A DNA stretch of 64,000 nucleotides from Bosea sp. 29B (GCF_902506165.1 NZ_LR733817.1:1959947-2023946); one strand, 5' to 3'. Shown: positions 25,458-34,382, counted from the stretch's first letter. The notes: generated by a model from the sequence alone, not told the origin. Program-made: numbers and translations.

Positions 25458-26569
25458 CGCCCTGCCGTCTGCAAGGTGAGGTCGAGCAACGGGCCGCCAT
25501 TCAATCCCTCGAGCATGCTGAAGTGATGCCCGGCGCAGAGCAGCGGCTCCGGCGCCTGCCAGGCCGCAGCCAGCGTCGCCGATTGCCGCTTGAACGCCTC
25601 GCTCTCGCCCTCGCCGACCGCAAAAGCAAGACGGGTGCCGGCAGGGCGCGGTCGCCCGAGCGGGCTGAGGCGCACCGCGCGCTCGGTATCGTCGAGGCCG
25701 AGCAGGCGCCCGATCGGCAAATGGCCGAGCGGTTTCAGATCATAGAGGCCGGAGAGCAGCAGGGCTGAGGCGACCGGCGGAGCAGCGGGGTCGCACAATG
25801 CCATCGCGGCAAGATGGGCGCCGGCGGAATGGCCGCTGATGTGCAGCTGTGTCGGATCGAAGCCGAGCGCATCGGCTTCGCGGACGAGGAAATTCAGAGC
25901 CGCGACAGTCTGGGCGATGCTCGCTTCCAACGGCGTCTCCGGAGCCAGCCCGTAATTCGGCTGGGCAATCGCGAAACCGGCATCGAGCAGCCCCTGCGAG
26001 AACTGCGCGTGCTGGACTTTGTCAGAAGCCTGCCAGTAGCCGCCATGGATGAAGACGAAGATCGGCGCGCGCTTCACACCGGCCGGGCGATAGAGATCGA
26101 GCGTCTCGAAGCGGCCGGGGCCATAAGCGAGGTCGAGCCCGCCATGGCCGGCGCGGAAGGCGGCGCCGTCTCTGCTCCATTGCCGAAACAGCGCGGTCAT
26201 GTCGGCCTGCAGGCGTGGGCTGTACTGCCGGCCGAGCTCGCGCAGCGGATAGCCCTCGACCTCGATGTCGGGCAGCGGCTGCGGCGAGGCGTGGCGGGCG
26301 CGGATCGTCAGGCCGGCTTCGTTTCCGGGCCGCAGCCGGATCGGCGGGCGGAAGCCGGCAAAAACCTCGCGATAGGCCAGTTCGACCATATGGCGCGAGA
26401 GATGGAAGGCGGCGGGGTCGGCGCTCTCCCAGTCCATCCCGGTCAGGTGATGCGGGCCGCAACCAGCCGCGACCAGACCGGCGAGGATCTCGCTCAGCGT
26501 ATCGCGCAAGGCCTCGACAGGGTCGGCCGCAGCGCTGCGCGCGACGATCTGCGTTTCAGACGCCGACAT
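25454..26569 (-). CDS. Rid-like N-terminal segment fused to kynurenine formamidase-like alpha/beta hydrolase
   Basis: 371 residues from the ATG at 26569 (an in-frame start at 26590 lies further inside livF). Residues about 20-100 look like the C-terminal half of a Rid/YjgF domain: a long helix (ALRDTLSEILAGLVAAGCG), then DPAAFHLSRHMVELAYREVF and GFRPPIRL. The rest is an alpha/beta hydrolase with the oxyanion motif HGGYW, nucleophile elbow GHSAGAH and C-terminal AGHHFSML, closest in pattern to arylformamidases. A separate Rid half is not present in the upstream frame. With 3-hydroxyanthranilate dioxygenase in the operon, a deformylase or deaminase role in aminoaromatic breakdown is plausible. 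The Rid call is pattern-based and moderate. Confidence 0.75.
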   Translation of the reverse strand: MSASETQIVARSAAADPVEALRDTLSEILAGLVAAGCGPHHLTGMDWESADPAAFHLSRHMVELAYREVFAGFRPPIRLRPGNEAGLTIRARHASPQPLPDIEVEGYPLRELGRQYSPRLQADMTALFRQWSRDGAAFRAGHGGLDLAYGPGRFETLDLYRPAGVKRAPIFVFIHGGYWQASDKVQHAQFSQGLLDAGFAIAQPNYGLAPETPLEASIAQTVAALNFLVREADALGFDPTQLHISGHSAGAHLAAMALCDPAAPPVASALLLSGLYDLKPLGHLPIGRLLGLDDTERAVRLSPLGRPRPAGTRLAFAVGEGESEAFKRQSATLAAAWQAPEPLLCAGHHFSMLEGLNGGPLLDLTLQTAGR

Positions 26570-27257
26570 AGCGATGCACCAGTTCCGCATTGGCCGCGAG
26601 GTCGCTGCTAGAGCCGGACCAGACCGTGCGCCCCTTCTCGATGATGTAGTGGCGGTCGGCGAGGCGCTTCAGCACGGCGATGTTCTTGTCGATCAGCAGG
26701 ATCGACTGCCCCTGCGCCTTCAGCGCCTCCAGACAACGCCAGATCTCGGCGCGGATCACCGGCGCCAGCCCTTCCGTCGCCTCGTCGAGGATCAGGAGCT
26801 TGGGATTGGTCATCAGCGCCCGGCCGACCGCCAGCATCTGCTGCTCGCCGCCTGAGAGCGTGCGGGCCGACTGGCCAGCGCGCTCCTGAAGGCGTGGGAA
26901 CAGGGCGTAAACCCGCTCCAGCGTCCAGGGCGACGAGCGCCCGAGCCGGTTCGCGGCAGTGGCGACGAGGTTCTCGCGCACGGTGAGCGTTGGGAAGACC
27001 TGCCGCCCCTCCGGCACGAGGCCGATGCCGCAGCGGGCGATCGCCTCCGGCGTATTGCCCTTGAGTGGACGGCCGTCGAAGCTGATCTCGCCGCCCTTGG
27101 GCGACAGCAGCCCCATCAGCGAGCGCACCGTCGTGGTCTTGCCCATGCCGTTGCGGCCGAGCAGCGTGACGACCTCGCCCTCGCCGATATCGAGGCCGAC
27201 ATCGAACAGCACCTGGCTTGCGCCATAGGCCGATTGCAAGTTGCGCACGCTCAGCAT
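26556..27257 (-). CDS. HAAT-type ABC transporter ATP-binding protein (LivF-like), system 2
   Basis: 233 residues, a standard LivF length. Walker A LGRNGMGKTTTVRSLMGL, signature LSGGEQQMLAVGRALM, Walker B LLILDEATEGLAP. The Walker B residue that is usually DEP reads DEA, a common LivF variant. The start overlaps the livG stop by one base, and the 3' end overlaps the hydrolase start by 14 nt. Confidence 0.92.
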   Translation of the reverse strand: MLSVRNLQSAYGASQVLFDVGLDIGEGEVVTLLGRNGMGKTTTVRSLMGLLSPKGGEISFDGRPLKGNTPEAIARCGIGLVPEGRQVFPTLTVRENLVATAANRLGRSSPWTLERVYALFPRLQERAGQSARTLSGGEQQMLAVGRALMTNPKLLILDEATEGLAPVIRAEIWRCLEALKAQGQSILLIDKNIAVLKRLADRHYIIEKGRTVWSGSSSDLAANAELVHRYVGV

Positions 27258-28009
27258 CAGGCGTCCCCCTCACCGAGATAGGCGGTGCGCACATCGGCGT
27301 TGTCGCGGATCTCCTGCGCCGTCCCGGTCGCGATGATGCGGCCATAGACCAGCACCGAGATCCGGTCGGCGAGCGCGAAGACGGCGTCCATGTCGTGCTC
27401 GACCAAGAGCATGGTGACGCGACCCTTCAGCCCTGAGAGCATCGTGACCATCTGCTCGCTCTCGGCATGGCCGAGGCCCGCCATCGGCTCGTCGAGCAGG
27501 AGCAGGCGCGGCTCGCAGGCGAGCGCGATGGCGAATTCGAGCTGCTTCTGCTCGCCATGAGAGAGATCGGCGACCTTGACCTCGGCGCGGTGCGCGAGGC
27601 CGGCAGCGGTCAGATGTTCGCGGGCGCGCTGGCGCAGGCTTTTGTCGCGGCGGGCATCGGCCAGAAAACGGAAGCTGTGGCCCTGCCGCGCCTGAACGGC
27701 GAGCGCGACATTGTCGAGCATACTGAAATCGGGCAGCAGCTGGTTGATCTGGAAGGTGCGGGCAAGGCCGCGCCGGACGCGCTGCGGCGTGGCGAGGGTA
27801 TCGATCGGTTCACCCTCCAACCTGATCTCTCCGGCATCATGGCTGAGCTCGCCGAAGAGCTGGGTCAGCAGCGTGGTCTTGCCGGCACCATTGGGGCCGA
27901 TCAAAGCGTGGATCTCGCCCTCGACGACGTCGAGGTCGACGCTGTCGGTGGCGATCAGGCCGCCGAAGCGCTTGCGCAGGCCGCGGACGGAAAGGAGCGG
28001 CTGGCTCAT
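27257..28009 (-). CDS. HAAT-type ABC transporter ATP-binding protein (LivG-like), system 2
   Basis: 250 residues from the ATG overlapping the livM stop at 28007-28009. Walker A IGPNGAGKTTLLTQLFGE, the LivG segment ARTFQINQLLPDFSML, signature LSHGEQKQLEFAIALA, Walker B LLLLDEPMAGLGH and the switch His in VEHDMDAVFA are all present. It pairs with the LivF-like ATPase as a heterodimer on the cytoplasmic face. Confidence 0.92.
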   Translation of the reverse strand: MSQPLLSVRGLRKRFGGLIATDSVDLDVVEGEIHALIGPNGAGKTTLLTQLFGELSHDAGEIRLEGEPIDTLATPQRVRRGLARTFQINQLLPDFSMLDNVALAVQARQGHSFRFLADARRDKSLRQRAREHLTAAGLAHRAEVKVADLSHGEQKQLEFAIALACEPRLLLLDEPMAGLGHAESEQMVTMLSGLKGRVTMLLVEHDMDAVFALADRISVLVYGRIIATGTAQEIRDNADVRTAYLGEGDA

Positions 28010-29028
28010 CGCTCGCTCCTGCCGAGGCCGAGCCGGCTGAACAGTCCGTTGAGCCCGCCCTGCGTGAACAGGACGACAAGCAGCAGGATCGGCCCGAGGA
28101 CGAGCTGCCAATGCTCGGTCCAGGAGGTCAGCACCGTCTCGAGGATGACGAGGGCGGCGGCGCCGAAGAGCGGGCCGAGCAAGGTGCCGACGCCGCCGAG
28201 GATGACCATGATCATCAGCTCGCCCGACTTGGTCCAGTGCAGCATGTCGGGGCTGACGAAGCGCAGATAATTCGCCATCAGCGCGCCGGCGAGGCCGGTG
28301 CCCATGCCGGAGATGACGAAAGCGGCGAGCTTGTAGCGATAAGGCGCGATGCCGATCGCCGCCATGCGCCGCTCGTTCTGGCGGATGCCGGCCAGCACCA
28401 TGCCGAAGCGCGAGCCGACGATGCGCCAGAGCGCCAGGAACACCAGCGCCGCGACCGCGAGGCAGATGAAATAGAAGGTGATGTCGTCGCGAGTGTTGAG
28501 GCCGAAGAGCTCGTTGCGGCGGCGGATCGTCATGCCGTCATCGCCGCCATAGGCCTTGAGCGAGACGAACAGGAAGAACAGCATCTGCGCGAAGGCGAGC
28601 GTGATCATGATGAACTGCACGCCGCTGGTGCGCAGGCAGAGCGCGCCGATCAGCAAGGCGAGGAGGCCTCCGACCAGGATCGCGGCCGGCAGCGTGATCA
28701 GGAGCTGGCTCGTGCCCGGGATCAGGCCGAGGAAGAGGCTATCGTCGACGAAATTGCGATAGAGGATGCCGACGACATAGCCGCCGACCCCGAAGAAGGC
28801 GGCGTGCCCGAACGAGACCATGCCGCCGAAACCGAGCGCGAGGTTGAGGCTGGCTGCGGCGATCGCATAGATCAGCACGCGGGTCGCCAGCGGCACCAAA
28901 GCCGGCTGGCCGAGCGCCTGGACGATGAAGGGCAGCGCGACGAGCCCGAGAGCCAGTGCAAGCAGCACCAGTGCGCGGCCGGTGCTCGGCGTGTTAGGGC
29001 CGGCGTGTGTGATGGCGTCCTCAGACAT
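28006..29028 (-). CDS. HAAT-type ABC transporter permease (LivM-like), system 2
   Basis: 340 residues with about nine hydrophobic segments. Markers: LNLALGFGGMVSFGHAAFFG and the coupling-loop stretch FGMVLAGIRQNERRMAAIGI, both typical of LivM. It overlaps livH by 8 nt and livG by the ATGA junction, so the four transporter genes are tightly coupled. Confidence 0.92.
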   Translation of the reverse strand: MSEDAITHAGPNTPSTGRALVLLALALGLVALPFIVQALGQPALVPLATRVLIYAIAAASLNLALGFGGMVSFGHAAFFGVGGYVVGILYRNFVDDSLFLGLIPGTSQLLITLPAAILVGGLLALLIGALCLRTSGVQFIMITLAFAQMLFFLFVSLKAYGGDDGMTIRRRNELFGLNTRDDITFYFICLAVAALVFLALWRIVGSRFGMVLAGIRQNERRMAAIGIAPYRYKLAAFVISGMGTGLAGALMANYLRFVSPDMLHWTKSGELMIMVILGGVGTLLGPLFGAAALVILETVLTSWTEHWQLVLGPILLLVVLFTQGGLNGLFSRLGLGRSER

Positions 29029-29935
29029 TGGCGGGGAAGAGTCCCTTGGGCCGCACCAGCAGCACCACGGCCATCAGCATGTAGATGCCCATCGAGGCCA
29101 GGCCAGCGCCGAGCGCATCGGCTTCCGAGCCGGTCATGACCTGCCGCAGCAGGCCGGGCAGGAAGGCGCGCAGGGAGGTGTCGACGAGGCCGACGATCAG
29201 CGCACCGAAGAAGGCGCCGCGGATCGAGCCGACACCGCCAATGACGACCACGACAAAGGTCATGATCAGGATCTGCTCGCCCATGCCGACCTGCACGGCC
29301 AGGATCGGCCCGGCCATCAGTCCGGCGAGACCGGCGAGCAGGGCGCCGAGCCCGAAGACGGCGGTGTAGAGCAGGCGGATGTCGACGCCGAGTGCCCGGA
29401 CCATCTCGCGATGGGTCGCGCCGGCGCGGACCAGCATGCCGATGCGGGTGCGGTTGATCAGAAGATAGAGCCCGAGCGCAACGGCAAGGCCGACGGCGAT
29501 GATGATCAGGCGATAGATCGGATAGGTCAGCCCCGGCAGCAATTCGATGGAGCCGTTGAGCGCCGGTGGCACCGAGACGAAGAGCGGCTGGCGCCCGAAC
29601 AGGATGGTGACGCTCTGGTTGAAGATCAGGATCAGCGCGAAGGTCGCCAGCACCTGGTCGAGATGGTCGCGGGCATAAAGCCGGCGCAGCACGAAGAGCT
29701 CCATCGCCATGCCGACCAGGGCTGCTGCCGCCAGGCCGGCCACTATGGCGAGCAGGACCGAGCCAGTCTGCGCCGCAGCGAAGGCGGCGGCATAGGCGCC
29801 GACCATGTAGAGCGAGCCATGGGCGAGGTTGATCACGCCCATGATGCCGAAGATCAGCGTCAGTCCGGCGGCGAGCAGGAACAGCATCACGCCGAACTGC
29901 AGGCCGTTGAGCAATTGTTCGAGAACGAGCGTCAT
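29021..29935 (-). CDS. HAAT-type ABC transporter permease (LivH-like), system 2
   Basis: 304 residues. LivH hallmarks are LFLLAAGLTLIFGIMGVINLAHGS near residue 20 and TRIGMLVRAGATHREMVRAL in the coupling loop. It follows the binding-protein gene after a 75-bp gap that holds a strong hairpin (29957-29988). Confidence 0.92.
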   Translation of the reverse strand: MTLVLEQLLNGLQFGVMLFLLAAGLTLIFGIMGVINLAHGSLYMVGAYAAAFAAAQTGSVLLAIVAGLAAAALVGMAMELFVLRRLYARDHLDQVLATFALILIFNQSVTILFGRQPLFVSVPPALNGSIELLPGLTYPIYRLIIIAVGLAVALGLYLLINRTRIGMLVRAGATHREMVRALGVDIRLLYTAVFGLGALLAGLAGLMAGPILAVQVGMGEQILIMTFVVVVIGGVGSIRGAFFGALIVGLVDTSLRAFLPGLLRQVMTGSEADALGAGLASMGIYMLMAVVLLVRPKGLFPANV

Positions 29936-29956
29936 CGCTGGTCACGTCCGGCTGGC

Positions 29957-29988
29957 GACGGGATGGGCTGGAAGCGGCCCATCCCGTC
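29957..29988. repeat. Hairpin after binding-protein gene, system 2
   Basis: GACGGGATGGGC and GCCCATCCCGTC form perfect 12-bp arms around an 8-nt loop in the gap between the binding-protein stop (30011) and the livH start (29935). No T run follows in the direction of transcription. It probably stabilises the 3' end of the upstream binding-protein message. Confidence 0.75.
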
Positions 29989-30010
29989 GATGCGGGAGCT
30001 TGTCAGTGGT

Positions 30011-31183
30011 TCAGAGCTTACAATCCTTGGCGTAGGCGTCGGCGTGATTGCTCAGCACCTTGCCTGACGTCTTCAGGACCGGCGTGCCATCCGCGCCCTT
30101 CTCGACCTTGAGCGCGTACCAGTCCTGGACCGGGTGCTGGTTCGGGCCGAACTTGAAGGCGCCGCGCACCGACTGGAAATCGGCCTTGGCAAGCGCCTTG
30201 CGCAGCGCCGGCACGTCGGTTTTGCCGCCGGTCGCCTTCAGCGCCGAGGCGATGGCGAGCGCGGTGTCGTAGCCCTGGCTGGCGTAATAGGTCGGCACGC
30301 GGTTATAGGCCTTGGTGAAGGCCTCGACGAAAGCCTTGTTCGAGGCATTGTCGAAGTCGGTATTCCAGTGCGCGGTGACGCTGAGCCCGAGCGCGGCGTC
30401 GCCGACAGCCTTCAGCGTGGTCGCGTCGAGCGAAGGCTCGGCCAGCACCATCGGGGTTTTGCCGAGGAGGCCGGCCTGCTGATACTGGCGCAGGAAGGCG
30501 ATGCCGAGCCCGCCAGGATGGAACTGGAAGACGACGTCGGGATTGGCCGAGCGGATCTGCGCCATCTCGGGCGCGAAATCGGTCTGGTCGAGGCGGGTAT
30601 AAACCTCGCCGGCGATCTCGCCCTTGAACAGGCGCTTGAAGCCGGCGAGCGCATCCTTGCCGGCCTGGTAGTTCGGCGCGAGGATGAAGGCCTTCTTGTA
30701 GCCGAGATTGGTGGCGTGCTGGCCGGCGCTCTCATGCAGGCTGTCGTTCTGCCAGGAGACGACGAAATAGTTCTCGTTGCACTCCTTGCCGGCGAAGTTC
30801 GACGGCGCGGCATTGGGGCTGACATAGAGCGCCCCCGCATCGACGATATCGGGCACGGTCGCGCCGGCGACGTTCGAGAAGACGATGCCGGTCATGATCT
30901 TGATGCCGTCGGTCTTCAGCATCTTCTCGGCGATCTGCTTGCCTTGGCCGGGCTTCAGCGCATCATCCTCGACAACGAGCTCGACCGGCGCGCCGCCGAG
31001 CTTGCCGCCGTTCATGTCGATGGCCAGCTTGAAGGCGTCGCGGATGTCCTGGCCAAGATAGCCGCCCGGCCCCGACAGCGTCGTGACCATGCCGATCTTG
31101 ACCGGCACTTGCTGGGCCAGCGCCGGCATGGCGGCGGCGGCAGCCAGCATCACTCCCAGGCCTACTGATTTAAGGTGCTGCAT
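30011..31183 (-). CDS. HAAT-type ABC transporter substrate-binding protein, system 2
   Basis: 390 residues. Signal peptide MQHLKSVGLGVMLAAAAAMP with cleavage near ALAQQ. The mature protein follows the HAAT type I binding fold (PVKIGMVTTLSGPGGYLGQD, IDMNGGKLGGAPVELVVEDD, then QGYDTALAIASALKATGG). A GAGGGG ribosome site precedes the ATG. Subgroups with this start often bind aromatic carboxylates or amides rather than branched-chain amino acids. An aminoaromatic ligand would fit the operon. Confidence 0.92.
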   Translation of the reverse strand: MQHLKSVGLGVMLAAAAAMPALAQQVPVKIGMVTTLSGPGGYLGQDIRDAFKLAIDMNGGKLGGAPVELVVEDDALKPGQGKQIAEKMLKTDGIKIMTGIVFSNVAGATVPDIVDAGALYVSPNAAPSNFAGKECNENYFVVSWQNDSLHESAGQHATNLGYKKAFILAPNYQAGKDALAGFKRLFKGEIAGEVYTRLDQTDFAPEMAQIRSANPDVVFQFHPGGLGIAFLRQYQQAGLLGKTPMVLAEPSLDATTLKAVGDAALGLSVTAHWNTDFDNASNKAFVEAFTKAYNRVPTYYASQGYDTALAIASALKATGGKTDVPALRKALAKADFQSVRGAFKFGPNQHPVQDWYALKVEKGADGTPVLKTSGKVLSNHADAYAKDCKL

Positions 31184-31303
31184 GGTTCCCCTCCTCCGAT
31201 CATTTGCGTCGGATTGTCAGAAATTATTTTAAGCTTAAAGCAATTTTGGATCGGCACGCAAGAGCCGCAAAGGCGCCGGCTGAGCCGACGCCTTCGCCGT
31301 CTT

Positions 31304-31855
31304 TCAGAGCGCGACCCAGCCGGCCGGCGGCTTCCTGCCAGGGTGGACGGCGCCGCACTGCTTGCAGGTGCGGGCCTTCTCGTCGGCGAAGAAGGCTTCG
31401 TAGAGCGGTGGCAGATCCTTCACGAGATCCCCGACCTTGAGCTCGATGCGATGCACCAGGCCGTTGCACTCGAAGCAGTACCATTCGAAGCCGTCGACCT
31501 GGTCGACATGGCGCGCCGGCTCGACAACGAGCCCGATCGAGCCCTCCTGCGGGCGCTGCGGCGAATGGCGCACATGCGGCGGCAGCAGGAAGACGTCGCC
31601 CTCGCGGATCGTGACGTCGTAATGCTTCCCGTCGTCGACCAGCTTGAGCATCATGTCGCCCTTGAGCTGGTAGAAGAACTCCTCCACCGGGTCGTCATGG
31701 TAATCGGCGCGCTGGTTCGGCCCGCCGACGACCATCACAGTCATCTGGCCGTCGTCGAACACCTTCTTGTTGCCGACCGGCGGCTTCAGCAGGTGCTCGT
31801 TCTCCGCGATCCACTTCTTGAAGTTGAAAGCCTTCAGCCGTCCTTCGGTCGCCAT
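31304..31855 (-). CDS. nbaC: 3-hydroxyanthranilate 3,4-dioxygenase
   Basis: 183 residues from the ATG at 31855. Every functional residue of the bacterial enzyme can be found at one constant offset: Fe(II) ligands His53, Glu59 and His97, substrate-binding Arg49, Arg101 and Glu112, and the second rubredoxin-like iron site Cys127/Cys130 (WYCFEC) and Cys164/Cys167 (TCKQC). The enzyme opens the ring of 3-hydroxyanthranilate to 2-amino-3-carboxymuconate 6-semialdehyde. The gene lies between the binding-protein gene and a DHDPS-family gene on the same strand. It anchors the operon as aminoaromatic catabolism. Confidence 0.93.
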   Translation of the reverse strand: MATEGRLKAFNFKKWIAENEHLLKPPVGNKKVFDDGQMTVMVVGGPNQRADYHDDPVEEFFYQLKGDMMLKLVDDGKHYDVTIREGDVFLLPPHVRHSPQRPQEGSIGLVVEPARHVDQVDGFEWYCFECNGLVHRIELKVGDLVKDLPPLYEAFFADEKARTCKQCGAVHPGRKPPAGWVAL

Positions 31856-31893
31856 CGCTTCACCTCTCCCGTTGATGCTGTCCTGCCCGTTTT

Positions 31894-32877
31894 TCAACCA
31901 GCCTTCGCCAGGGGCCGGCCCGCCCCGAGCTTCAGCCCACAGTTCTCGAAAGCAGCGCGCGTCGCCGCCTTCTCGGCCTCGGTCAGCTCCAGCAGCGGCG
32001 TGCGCACGCGCCCGCCGACCTGCCCGAGCAGTTCCTGCCAGTATTTCTGATGCGCATGCGGCTTCTCGGCCGGCCGCGTCGTGCGCAGTGCTTCGCGCAC
32101 CGGGTTCAGGCTGTCGCGCACCGCATGGGCCTTCTCGACCTCGCCGGCAAAGGCGAGGTCGGTGTAGTCGCGCATGCGCCGATCGGCCGCCGTCTGGATC
32201 AGATAGGGCGGCGAGGAGCAGAGATAGACCTGCCAGCCGAGCTCGACGATGTTGTCGAGCCATTCCTCCTCCGAGGCCGTGCTGACCAGGATGCGGTCGC
32301 CGGCGAGCCGGGTCAGCTCGGCATACATGGCGCGCGGCACGCTGTACTTGATCGCGACGACGTTCTCGATGTCGGCGAGGCGATTGCAGAGCTGCGGGCT
32401 CATCAGATAGCCGGAGTCCGGATGGCTCCACAGCGCGATGCCGATGTCGACCTGCTCGGCGATGGTCCGGTAGTACTCGTAGAGCGTCTCGTCCTGGGCC
32501 TTGAAGAAGTGCAAGAGCGGCGCGTGCACGACGATGTAGTCGGCGCCGACCTTCTGGGCGTGCTTCGCCAGATCGATCACGACGTCCATGTTCTGGTCGG
32601 AGCAGGACATGATCGTCTGCCCACGGCCGGCCGAGGCCTCGACGGCGAGCTCGAAGCTGCGCTTGCGCTCCTCGACCGACATCGAGAAGAACTCGCCCTG
32701 CTTGCCGGCGATGAACAGGCCGTCGATACCGAGATCATCAGTCCAGTGCCGGATGTTCTCGCGGAAACCGTCCTCGTCGATGGCGAGCGACCGGGTGAAG
32801 GGCGTGAGCCCGGCCGCCCAGATGCCCTTCATATTGGCGCGGGTGTAAGCCTTCGCGTCTTTCCTGGCGTATTTCAT
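31894..32877 (-). CDS. Dihydrodipicolinate synthase family lyase/aldolase
   Basis: 327 residues. The TIM-barrel family is clear: IWAAGLTPFTRSLAIDEDGF at the start, GLFIAGKQGEFFSMSVEERK (equivalent to the GTTGE region) and the Schiff-base lysine in NVVAIKYSVPRAM. AAGGAGGCAG precedes the ATG. The family includes pyruvate-dependent aldolases and dehydratases used in sugar-acid and aromatic pathways. No ACMS decarboxylase is seen in this operon, so this enzyme may act on the ring-cleavage product or a later intermediate. The exact reaction is unknown. Confidence 0.85.
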   Translation of the reverse strand: MKYARKDAKAYTRANMKGIWAAGLTPFTRSLAIDEDGFRENIRHWTDDLGIDGLFIAGKQGEFFSMSVEERKRSFELAVEASAGRGQTIMSCSDQNMDVVIDLAKHAQKVGADYIVVHAPLLHFFKAQDETLYEYYRTIAEQVDIGIALWSHPDSGYLMSPQLCNRLADIENVVAIKYSVPRAMYAELTRLAGDRILVSTASEEEWLDNIVELGWQVYLCSSPPYLIQTAADRRMRDYTDLAFAGEVEKAHAVRDSLNPVREALRTTRPAEKPHAHQKYWQELLGQVGGRVRTPLLELTEAEKAATRAAFENCGLKLGAGRPLAKAG

Positions 32878-32904
32878 GTGGGCTGCCTCCTTGTCGCCCG
32901 CCGG

Positions 32905-34338
32905 TCAGATCGCCATGCGGTGCGAAACGGTCTTGATGATCGTGTAGTGCGAGAGCCCCTCGGCGCCGCCCTCGCGGCCATAGCCGCTGTCCTTGACGCC
33001 GCCGAACGGCGTCTCGGCGACTGAAGCCTCCAGCGTGTTGATCGAGACGTTTCCGGCCTCGATCTCGTCGGCGAGACGATCGGCCCTGCTCGCCGAATGG
33101 GTGAAGGCATAGGCGGCAAGGCCGAAGGGCAGGCCGTTCGCCTTGCTGATCGCATCGTCCAGCGTCGACACCGGGTTTATCACCGCGAGCGGCCCGAACG
33201 GCTCCTCGCGCATGATCCTCGCATCATCGGGCACATCGGCGAGCACGGTCACCGGGAAGAAATAGCCGCGATTGCCGATGCGCTCGCCGCCGGCGAGAAC
33301 GCGCGCACCCTTGGCCTTGGCGTCAGCGACCAGCGTCTCCATCGCCTCGATGCGGCGATGATTGGCGACCGGGCCCATCTGCGTTCCGGCCTCGAGGCCG
33401 TTGCCGACCACCACCGAGCGGGCCTTCTCGGCGAAGGCCCTGGCGAAAGCCTCGTAGATCGGCTCCTGCACGAAGAAGCGGGTCGGCGAGGTGCAGACCT
33501 GGCCGGCATTGCGCGACTTGCGGATCGCCGAGGCCATCGCCGCCGCGACCGGGTCGACGTCGTCGCAGACGATCACCGGGGCATGGCCGCCGAGCTCCAT
33601 CAGCACCGGCTTCATATGGTCGGCGGCGATCCGGGTCAGATGCTTGCCGACCGCGGTCGAGCCGGTGAAGGCGATCAGCCGGGTCTGCTCCTGCGGGATC
33701 AGATAGGAGGAGATGTCGGCCGGCACGCCGAAGACGAGGTTGAACACGCCGGGCGGCAGGCCGGCGTCGTGCAAGGCGCGGGCGATGTGGAGCGCACCCG
33801 CTGGTGTCTCTTCGGCCGCCTTCAGGATGATCGAGCAGCCCGCCGCCAGCGCCCCGGCGATCTTGCGCGCCGGCTGGCTCATCGGAAAATTCCAGGGCGA
33901 GAAGGCCGCGACCATGCCGATCGGCTGGTGCATCACGACATATTTGATGCCGGGCTCGCTCGGGATCACCCTTCCATAGGTGCGCTGGCCCTCGGCCGCG
34001 TCCCATTCGAAGAATTCGCAGCCGCGGATCACCTCGAGCTGCGCCTGGGCGAAGGGCTTGCCGTGCTCGAGCGTGATCGAATGGGCGATCTCGTCGATGC
34101 GGGCGCGCATCAGCGCCGCCGCCTTGAGCATGATCTCGCCACGGACGCGCGGTGACATCCGGCTCCAGACCCTGAAGCCTTCCCTGGCCGCGGTCAGCGC
34201 ATCGTCGAGATCGGCACGAGCGGCAACAGGAAGCGCGCCGATCACGCTCTCATCGGCTGGGTTGAGCACCGGCAGGCTGTCGGAGGTCTTGCGCCAGGCG
34301 CCACCGATATAGAGCTGCAGGTCGGGATAGGCGGTCAT
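32905..34338 (-). CDS. NAD(P)-dependent aldehyde dehydrogenase (semialdehyde type)
   Basis: 477 residues, full length. The catalytic Glu lies in LMELGGHAPVIV and the catalytic Cys in NAGQVCTSPTRFFVQ; the cofactor loop FTGSTAVGKHL and the C-terminal TPFGGVKDSGYGREGG are family-typical. The pattern is nearest to succinate-semialdehyde or 2-hydroxymuconate-type semialdehyde dehydrogenases. As the first gene of the 3-hydroxyanthranilate operon it may oxidise 2-aminomuconate 6-semialdehyde. The divergent LysR gene starts 118 bp away. Confidence 0.88.
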   Translation of the reverse strand: MTAYPDLQLYIGGAWRKTSDSLPVLNPADESVIGALPVAARADLDDALTAAREGFRVWSRMSPRVRGEIMLKAAALMRARIDEIAHSITLEHGKPFAQAQLEVIRGCEFFEWDAAEGQRTYGRVIPSEPGIKYVVMHQPIGMVAAFSPWNFPMSQPARKIAGALAAGCSIILKAAEETPAGALHIARALHDAGLPPGVFNLVFGVPADISSYLIPQEQTRLIAFTGSTAVGKHLTRIAADHMKPVLMELGGHAPVIVCDDVDPVAAAMASAIRKSRNAGQVCTSPTRFFVQEPIYEAFARAFAEKARSVVVGNGLEAGTQMGPVANHRRIEAMETLVADAKAKGARVLAGGERIGNRGYFFPVTVLADVPDDARIMREEPFGPLAVINPVSTLDDAISKANGLPFGLAAYAFTHSASRADRLADEIEAGNVSINTLEASVAETPFGGVKDSGYGREGGAEGLSHYTIIKTVSHRMAI

Positions 34339-34382
34339 GAAAAGCCTCGAACGGAGCGGCCAGCGGCGCGATGTCGAGGCAT

